From: Oscillospiraceae bacterium
Lineage (GTDB): Bacteria; Bacillota; Clostridia; Oscillospirales; UBA929
Length of the DNA stretch: 6,104 bases
Direction of reading: 5' to 3'
Assembly: GCA_031282535.1 (NCBI GenBank)
Contig: JAITDM010000180.1
Location: forward strand, 1-6,104
The notes under the pieces: generated by a model
Told to the model about the DNA's origin: nothing
What the model saw: only the letters and a program-made list of their open reading frames with translations
Database searches by the model: none
Shown: positions 1 through 3,106 of the stretch, one piece after another
Position numbering within the stretch: position 1 is the stretch's first letter
Layout: the number at the start of each line of letters is the position of its first letter
Position numbers and translations under genes: made by a program

Positions 1-189
1 CGCCACGAGCGCCGCCTCCAGCATATCCGAGGAGACGCGGGTGTCCTTCCCGATGCAGAAGCTGGCCTTGTGCCGCTCCGTCTCCGTGAGTACGCGCGCG
101 GCGGCCTGCCCGACCCGAAAAGCCAGTTCCCCGCTCAACGTCTCGCCGGCCACCCCGCGGATGCCGTCGGTGCCAAACAATTTACCCAT
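1..189 (-). CDS. glmM: Phosphoglucosamine mutase GlmM, N-terminal part (cut by the window edge)
   Basis: The 63 visible residues begin MGKLFGTDGIRGVAGETLSG. The FGTDGIRG block at residues 5-12 is the N-terminal signature of bacterial GlmM, and IGKDTRVSSDML (residues 46-57) is the next conserved block of the phosphohexomutase fold. The family converts glucosamine-6-phosphate to glucosamine-1-phosphate in the cytoplasm, feeding UDP-GlcNAc and so peptidoglycan synthesis. The phosphoserine loop, metal-binding loop and C-terminal domain lie beyond position 1 and cannot be checked. The ATG at 187-189 is chosen because GlmM normally starts a few residues before the GTDGIRG motif, and a purine-rich AGAGAGG lies 10 nt upstream. 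The gene lies 198 bp downstream of ruvB on the same strand. I found no convincing promoter in that gap, so it may be read from the ruvAB promoter or from one I cannot recognise. Confidence 0.95.
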   Translation of the reverse strand, partial: MGKLFGTDGIRGVAGETLSGELAFRVGQAAARVLTETERHKASFCIGKDTRVSSDMLEAALVA

Positions 190-387
190 ATCGTCTTTTC
201 CTCTCTGTCTCAGTCTCGGTCACATGCGCAGTCATATGTCCTGACGGGCGCCTCCCGCGGCGCCTCACCTACAGTGTATGCGGCGCGCCCTCTGTCTTGT
301 GCCGGCCGCCGGCGGCGGCGTCTATCCGCACGGCGGATGCGGGACCTCGCTCTTATGTCCGGCCGGCGGCGGCCTTGGGGGCTGTGT
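190..387. other. G+C-rich intergenic region between ruvB and glmM
   Basis: No coding sequence is supported here. The stretch has several self-complementary segments: GGCGCC arms at 247-252 and 259-264 with a 6-nt loop, ATCCGC/GCGGAT arms at 324-329 and 333-338 with a 3-nt loop, and an imperfect hairpin at 218-241. A 12-bp direct repeat, GCCGGCGGCGGC, occurs at 308-319 and 362-373. On the minus strand, the direction of ruvB and glmM, none of these hairpins is followed by a U-tract, so a classic intrinsic terminator is not supported. TACACT (plus positions 277-282 read in reverse) resembles a -10 element but has no acceptable -35 partner. The region could be a structured leader of glmM, but that is inference. 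Confidence 0.5.
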
Positions 388-1455
388 TTACGGCAGGTCG
401 ATCCATTCCTGACCCCCGTGCGGGAAGCCGCCCGGCTCCTGCCCCACATAGGGAACGCCCAGATGCTCGCAGGCGAGGCGGGTGACACAGCGCCCGCGCG
501 GCGTGCGGTTGATGAACCCGAGCTGTAACAGGAAGGGTTCGTATACGTCCTCCAGGGTGATGGACTCCTCCCCGATGCTGGCGGCCAGCGTATCGAGCCC
601 CACGGGCCCGCCCGAAAAATTGCGGATGATGGCCGCGAGCATGCGCCGGTCGACGGCGTCGAGCCCCCTGTGATCGATCTCCAGCATGGAGAGTGCGGCG
701 TCTGCCACGGGCTTTGTGATCACGCCGTCGGCCCGCACCTGGGCAAAGTCGCGCACCCGCCGGAGGATGCGGTTGGCGATGCGCGGCGTGCCCCGCGAGC
801 GGCGGGCGATCTCCGCCGCGCCGTCCGCCTCAAGGGGAATGTCCAGGATAGACGCACTGCGCCGCAGGATCTGCAGGAGCTCCTCCGGCGTGTAGAGCTC
901 CAGCCGGAGGATGACTCCGAACCGGTCGCGCAGCGGCGCCGTGAGCTGCCCGGCCCGCGTCGTGGCGCCGATCAGTGTGAAGCGCGGCAGGTCCAGCCGG
1001 ATGGAGCGGGCGGACGGCCCCTTGCCGAGGATGATATCCACCGCGTAGTCCTCCATGGCCGGGTAGAGCACTTCTTCCACCGCGCGGTTCAGGCGGTGGA
1101 TCTCATCCACAAACAGGATATCGTGTTCGTTCAAATTCGTGAGCAGCGCCGCGAGGTCCCCCGCCTTCTCGATGGCGGGCCCCGACGTGATGCGGATGTT
1201 CACACCCATCTCGTGGGCGATGACGCCGGCCAGCGTCGTCTTGCCGAGCCCCGGCGGTCCGTAGAGCAGCACATGGTCCAGCGGTTCCCGCCGGCCCCGG
1301 GCCGCCTCTATATAGATACGCAGGCTCTCCTTGGCCTTCTCCTGCCCCATGTACTCAAGCAGGGTATGCGGGCGCAGCGACACCTCCGTGTCGTCGTCCC
1401 GCAACAACGAAGCGGTGACGAGCCGCTCCTCCATATCGTCAAACTGAATGCCCAA
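388..1455 (-). CDS. ruvB: Holliday junction branch migration ATPase RuvB
   Basis: RuvB is the hexameric AAA+ motor that, loaded by RuvA, drives branch migration of Holliday junctions in homologous recombination and repair. The 355-residue product is slightly longer than usual for the family and complete. Visible motifs are Walker A GPPGLGKT (66-73), Walker B ILFVDE (113-118), the RuvA-contacting hairpin segment around IILGKGPSARSIRLDLP (141-157), sensor 1 GATTRAG (163-169), the arginine-finger region LRDRFG (175-180), sensor 2 GTPRIANR (222-229), and a C-terminal winged-helix domain with IDHRGLDAVDRRML and QLGFINRTPRGR. The start is a TTG, supported by GGAGG 8 nt upstream; the next in-frame ATG (codon 8) has no RBS. 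The last 20 or so residues form a Gly-rich tail. The gene follows ruvA by 35 bp, consistent with one operon. Confidence 0.98.
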   Translation of the reverse strand: MGIQFDDMEERLVTASLLRDDDTEVSLRPHTLLEYMGQEKAKESLRIYIEAARGRREPLDHVLLYGPPGLGKTTLAGVIAHEMGVNIRITSGPAIEKAGDLAALLTNLNEHDILFVDEIHRLNRAVEEVLYPAMEDYAVDIILGKGPSARSIRLDLPRFTLIGATTRAGQLTAPLRDRFGVILRLELYTPEELLQILRRSASILDIPLEADGAAEIARRSRGTPRIANRILRRVRDFAQVRADGVITKPVADAALSMLEIDHRGLDAVDRRMLAAIIRNFSGGPVGLDTLAASIGEESITLEDVYEPFLLQLGFINRTPRGRCVTRLACEHLGVPYVGQEPGGFPHGGQEWIDLP

Positions 1456-1463
1456 GGCCGCGT

Positions 1464-1468
1464 CCTCC
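1464..1468 (-). promoter_or_regulatory. RBS that fixes the TTG start of ruvB
   Basis: On the minus strand GGAGG (within GGGGAGGACG) lies 8 nt before the TTG at 1453-1455. No comparable sequence precedes the internal ATG at codon 8, so the TTG is the better-supported start. The site falls in the 35-bp ruvA-ruvB spacer, meaning ruvB has its own translation initiation signal rather than relying only on coupling to ruvA. Confidence 0.8.
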
Positions 1469-1490
1469 CCTCGAAACGGGATTCATCCGG

Positions 1491-2093
1491 TCACTTCACC
1501 ATGCGGCGCAGGGCCGCGCGGATCAGCGCCTCCACGCTCATCTCCTCCGCGTCGATGCCGTTTAGCGCCTGGAGCGCCTCCGCGGCGGAGTAACCCAGGA
1601 CCATCAGCGCGGCCTGCGCCTCGCCCACCTGCGTGAGGGCGCCCGGCCCGACGGGAGACGCCGGCCCGGAGGCCGACGCCGGGGCGGAGAACGACTTGCC
1701 GAGTTTGTCTTTCAGCTCCAACACGATGCGCTGCGCCAGTTTTTTGCCGACGCCCGCCGCCGCCGTCAGCGCCTTCTCGTCGCCTGTGAGCACCGAGAGG
1801 GCCAGCCGCTCGGGTGTTGTGACCGACAAAATGGCCGTGGCCACGCGCGGGCCCACGCCCGAGATGCCGATCAGCATTTTAAAGGCCGCAAGCTCCTCCC
1901 GCGCGGCGAAGCCGTACAGGTCGCAGATGCCCTCGCGGAGGTACAAAAAAGTATACAGCCGGGCTGTCTGCCCCGTGTGCAGCGTCTGCAGCGTCGAGAG
2001 GCTGGTGTGGCAGGCGTACCCCACGCCGCCGGCATCAATCACGGCCAGATAGGGCTCCGTGTGCGCCACCTCGCCCCGGATGAAATCGAACAT
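1491..2093 (-). CDS. ruvA: Holliday junction branch migration protein RuvA
   Basis: RuvA binds the four-way junction as a tetramer and recruits the RuvB motors. The 200-residue product is the normal family length. Domain I (residues 1-62) has the N-terminal OB-fold pattern with AGGVGYACHT (21-30) and ends in LYGF (59-62). Domain II carries two helix-hairpin-helix motifs, LIGISGVGPRVATAIL (74-89) and AAAGVGKKLAQRIVLELK (111-128). A Pro/Ala/Gly-rich linker (about 135-153) leads to the small C-terminal RuvB-binding domain III (about 155-200). The ATG at 2091-2093 is chosen over one 13 codons upstream because the family starts at this MFDFIRG-like segment and GGGAG lies 8 nt before it. The acidic pin reads E54-G55 instead of the usual Glu-Asp. 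ruvC is not adjacent. Confidence 0.97.
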   Translation of the reverse strand: MFDFIRGEVAHTEPYLAVIDAGGVGYACHTSLSTLQTLHTGQTARLYTFLYLREGICDLYGFAAREELAAFKMLIGISGVGPRVATAILSVTTPERLALSVLTGDEKALTAAAGVGKKLAQRIVLELKDKLGKSFSAPASASGPASPVGPGALTQVGEAQAALMVLGYSAAEALQALNGIDAEEMSVEALIRAALRRMVK

Positions 2094-2199
2094 GGAAGTC
2101 TCTCCCATACCATGGAACGCGCGCGCTCCCATAATTTGTAAATATTTTCCTTTTTATATGCTTGGTATATTTCGTACGCAAAACAAGGCCGCCACGGGC

Positions 2200-2228
2200 A
2201 TTATATCACGTTCCGCCGCCGCTGTCAT
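2200..2228 (-). promoter_or_regulatory. SigA-type promoter for ruvAB
   Basis: On the minus strand the -35 element ATGACA (2223-2228; 5 of 6 matches to TTGACA) is separated by exactly 17 bp from a perfect TATAAT (2200-2205). Transcription would start near 2193, about 100 nt before the ruvA ATG. The -35 box lies within or at the edge of the 15-bp direct repeat copy at 2213-2227. No GAAC-N4-GTTC (Gram-positive LexA) box is visible near it. Confidence 0.75.
2213..2227 (+). repeat. 15-bp direct repeat, left copy
   Basis: CCGCCGCCGCTGTCA is identical here and at 2936-2950. The two copies lie in the noncoding regions on either side of the DUF4180 gene. The first nine bases are a CCG repeat, so chance similarity is possible. 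This copy overlaps the -35 element of the ruvAB promoter. Confidence 0.55.
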
Positions 2229-2278
2229 GTTGTTTTTACACATCCGCATACAGGAAGGCCAGCACACGGCAATTGTAA

Positions 2279-2298
2279 ATTTTCTGTGAACAGAAAAT
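2279..2298. repeat. Perfect 8-bp inverted repeat with TGAA loop
   Basis: ATTTTCTG (2279-2286) and CAGAAAAT (2291-2298) are perfectly complementary around TGAA. The site lies about 50 bp upstream of the ruvAB -35 and about 80 bp upstream of the DUF4180 promoter. It could be a protein-binding palindrome or a weak hairpin; nothing in the sequence decides this. Confidence 0.4.
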
Positions 2299-2376
2299 CG
2301 CGGCGAAAATCTGCGCTATGCGGCGCCTGGTTTTTGATTGCATGGGGCTTACTCAATATTAGAGTCAAATGGCTCA

Positions 2377-2405
2377 TTGCGTTTTTTGTGAAAATATGTT
2401 ACAAT
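2377..2405 (+). promoter_or_regulatory. Extended -10 promoter for the DUF4180 gene
   Basis: TACAAT (2400-2405) is preceded by TG at 2397-2398, giving the extended -10 form TGtTACAAT. A weak -35 TTGCGT (2377-2382) lies 17 bp upstream. Transcription would start near 2412, leaving a leader of about 64 nt before the GTG start. The -10 overlaps the first in-frame ATG (2404-2406), which therefore could not be translated from this promoter. Confidence 0.6.
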
Positions 2406-2475
2406 GGCTAAAATTGGCGAATGGGTTTTCCATAAAATAAAAGAAAATGTACGCGGTGAAAAGGAAAGATTGATT

Positions 2476-2826
2476 GTGAACACAAAAATCATCGGCGACA
2501 TCGCCGTCGTCAACAGCGAAACGCCGCTCATCACTGACGGGCAGTCGGCGCTTGATCTGATTGTATCTCTTTTTTATGAGCACAAGATCACAAAAATCGC
2601 AGTCAACAAAGCCGCCGTCAGTGAGGATTTTTTCCGGCTGTCCACAGGCTTGGCGGGCGAGGTCGCACAGAAGTTTGTCAATTACCGCTGTCGTCTGGTG
2701 ATCTTTGGGGACTTCTCCGGCTACACAAGCAAGCCGCTTCGCGACTACATCTACGAGTGCAACAACGGCAGGCACTTGAATTTCGCAGCGGACGAAAATG
2801 AAGCGATGCAGAAATTGGGCGGGTGA
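2476..2826 (+). CDS. DUF4180 domain-containing protein, function unknown
   Basis: The 116-residue product matches my memory of the DUF4180 family along its whole length. The characteristic blocks are ITDGQSALDL (19-28), NKAAVSEDFFRLSTGLAGE (44-62), YRCRLVIFGDFS (70-81) and SKPLRDYIYECNNG (85-98). The family has no function that I know of. There is no signal peptide or membrane segment, so it is probably cytoplasmic, and the length is normal for the family. I prefer the GTG at 2476 because AAGGA lies 10 nt upstream and the family begins with a short stretch before this IAVVNS strand. An ATG at 2404 would add 24 residues unlike the family, and it overlaps the -10 box. A TTG at 2470 is a poorer alternative. 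G+C is about 53% by hand count, well below the roughly 65% of its neighbours, which suggests separate ancestry. It is a single-gene unit followed by two hairpins. Confidence 0.85.
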   Translation: MNTKIIGDIAVVNSETPLITDGQSALDLIVSLFYEHKITKIAVNKAAVSEDFFRLSTGLAGEVAQKFVNYRCRLVIFGDFSGYTSKPLRDYIYECNNGRHLNFAADENEAMQKLGG

Positions 2827-2855
2827 GCAACTGTTCGGAATTTCCGAACAGTTGC
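2827..2855 (+). repeat. Perfect 14-bp palindrome directly after the DUF4180 stop codon
   Basis: GCAACTGTTCGGAA (2827-2840) and TTCCGAACAGTTGC (2842-2855) are exact reverse complements around a single T. The palindrome starts at the first base after the TGA. In RNA it would form a stem of about 12 bp with a small loop. No T-run follows on either strand, so alone it is not a standard intrinsic terminator. It may protect the mRNA 3' end, or be a DNA site for a dimeric protein. Confidence 0.75.
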
Positions 2856-2868
2856 CACATAAACATAC

Positions 2869-2904
2869 AGCGCAACCGTTGCAATTGCTTCGGTTGCGCT
2901 TTTC
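2869..2904 (+). terminator. Probable intrinsic terminator of the DUF4180 gene
   Basis: AGCGCAACCG (2869-2878) pairs perfectly with CGGTTGCGCT (2891-2900) across a 12-nt loop, and the stem is followed by a short T-rich stretch (TTTCTGTG). The stem is G+C-rich and the U-tract short, so termination may be partial. The element lies 42 nt after the DUF4180 stop and upstream of the GH31 promoters, and would insulate the two genes. Confidence 0.6.
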
Positions 2905-2935
2905 TGTGCTGTTAAATTTTGGTTATGTTACATTC

Positions 2936-2950
2936 CCGCCGCCGCTGTCA
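2936..2950 (+). repeat. 15-bp direct repeat, right copy
   Basis: CCGCCGCCGCTGTCA is identical to 2213-2227. This copy lies 16 bp upstream of the -35 of the proximal GH31 promoter candidate. Together the copies bracket about 720 bp that include the DUF4180 gene, its promoter and its hairpins. Confidence 0.55.
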
Positions 2951-2965
2951 GATTCATTTTTCCCC

Positions 2966-2994
2966 TTGACAACGCCAGATTTGGCTGATAGACT
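2966..2994 (+). promoter_or_regulatory. Promoter candidate P1 for the GH31 gene
   Basis: A perfect -35 TTGACA (2966-2971) lies 17 bp before TAGACT (2989-2994; 4 of 6 matches to TATAAT), which is preceded by TG at 2986-2987 as in extended -10 promoters. Transcription would start near 3001, giving a leader of about 105 nt. I see no obvious operator or catabolite-repression (cre) site around it. Confidence 0.55.
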
Positions 2995-3041
2995 GATAGC
3001 ACCAAATTATGTGGATATTTTATAAGTAATCTCTTTCAGCC

Positions 3042-3068
3042 TTGCGCATTGTGTCGTTTTATTATAAT
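3042..3068 (+). promoter_or_regulatory. Promoter candidate P2 for the GH31 gene
   Basis: A perfect TATAAT (3063-3068) lies about 40 nt upstream of the ATG, which would give a leader of about 30 nt. The only -35-like hexamer is TTGCGC (3042-3047) with a short 15-bp spacer, so the promoter would be weak or activator-dependent. It may act in tandem with P1 or be a chance match in A+T-rich DNA. Confidence 0.4.
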
Positions 3069-3106
3069 CGTGCATAAATATACACAAAGAAGAGGAGGAA
3101 TTCAAT

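Larger units (their letters stand above)
2094..2475. other. Divergent intergenic region between ruvA and the DUF4180 gene
   Basis: This 382-bp stretch is clearly A+T-richer than the ruv genes and holds no gene I can support. It contains the ruvA promoter (2200-2228, minus strand), the promoter of the DUF4180 gene (2377-2405, plus strand), one copy of a 15-bp direct repeat (2213-2227) and a short hairpin (2279-2298). The ruvA leader would be about 100 nt and includes a near-palindrome at 2114-2129. The plus-strand reading frame of the DUF4180 gene is open back to an ATG at 2404, but that ATG overlaps the promoter and is not used as the start here. Confidence 0.6.

Noticed and set aside
670..1593. 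Plus-strand open frame of about 307 codons opposite ruvB and the end of ruvA
   Set aside because: Both opposing genes are unmistakable, and this product is an Arg/Gln/His-rich shadow with no family resemblance.
2114..2129. Near-palindrome GGAACGCGCGCGCTCC in the ruvA leader considered as a LexA site
   Set aside because: It lacks the GAAC-N4-GTTC layout, has a mismatch, and lies about 65 nt downstream of the predicted transcription start. An alternating CG run gives such symmetry easily.
2404..2475. N-terminal extension of the DUF4180 protein from the ATG at 2404
   Set aside because: The ATG overlaps the extended -10 box and has no RBS, and the extra residues do not fit the family.
2374..2775. 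Minus-strand open frame opposite the DUF4180 gene, considered as an antitoxin-like partner
   Set aside because: It is fully antisense to a family-conserved protein. The product (many Asp, Val and Phe) shows no known toxin or antitoxin motif.
2200..3106. Search for tRNA, CRISPR repeats, transposase remnants or terminal inverted repeats around the DUF4180 unit
   Set aside because: No tRNA-like fold, no regularly spaced repeats and no transposase fragment were found. The only repeats are the 15-bp direct pair and local hairpins.
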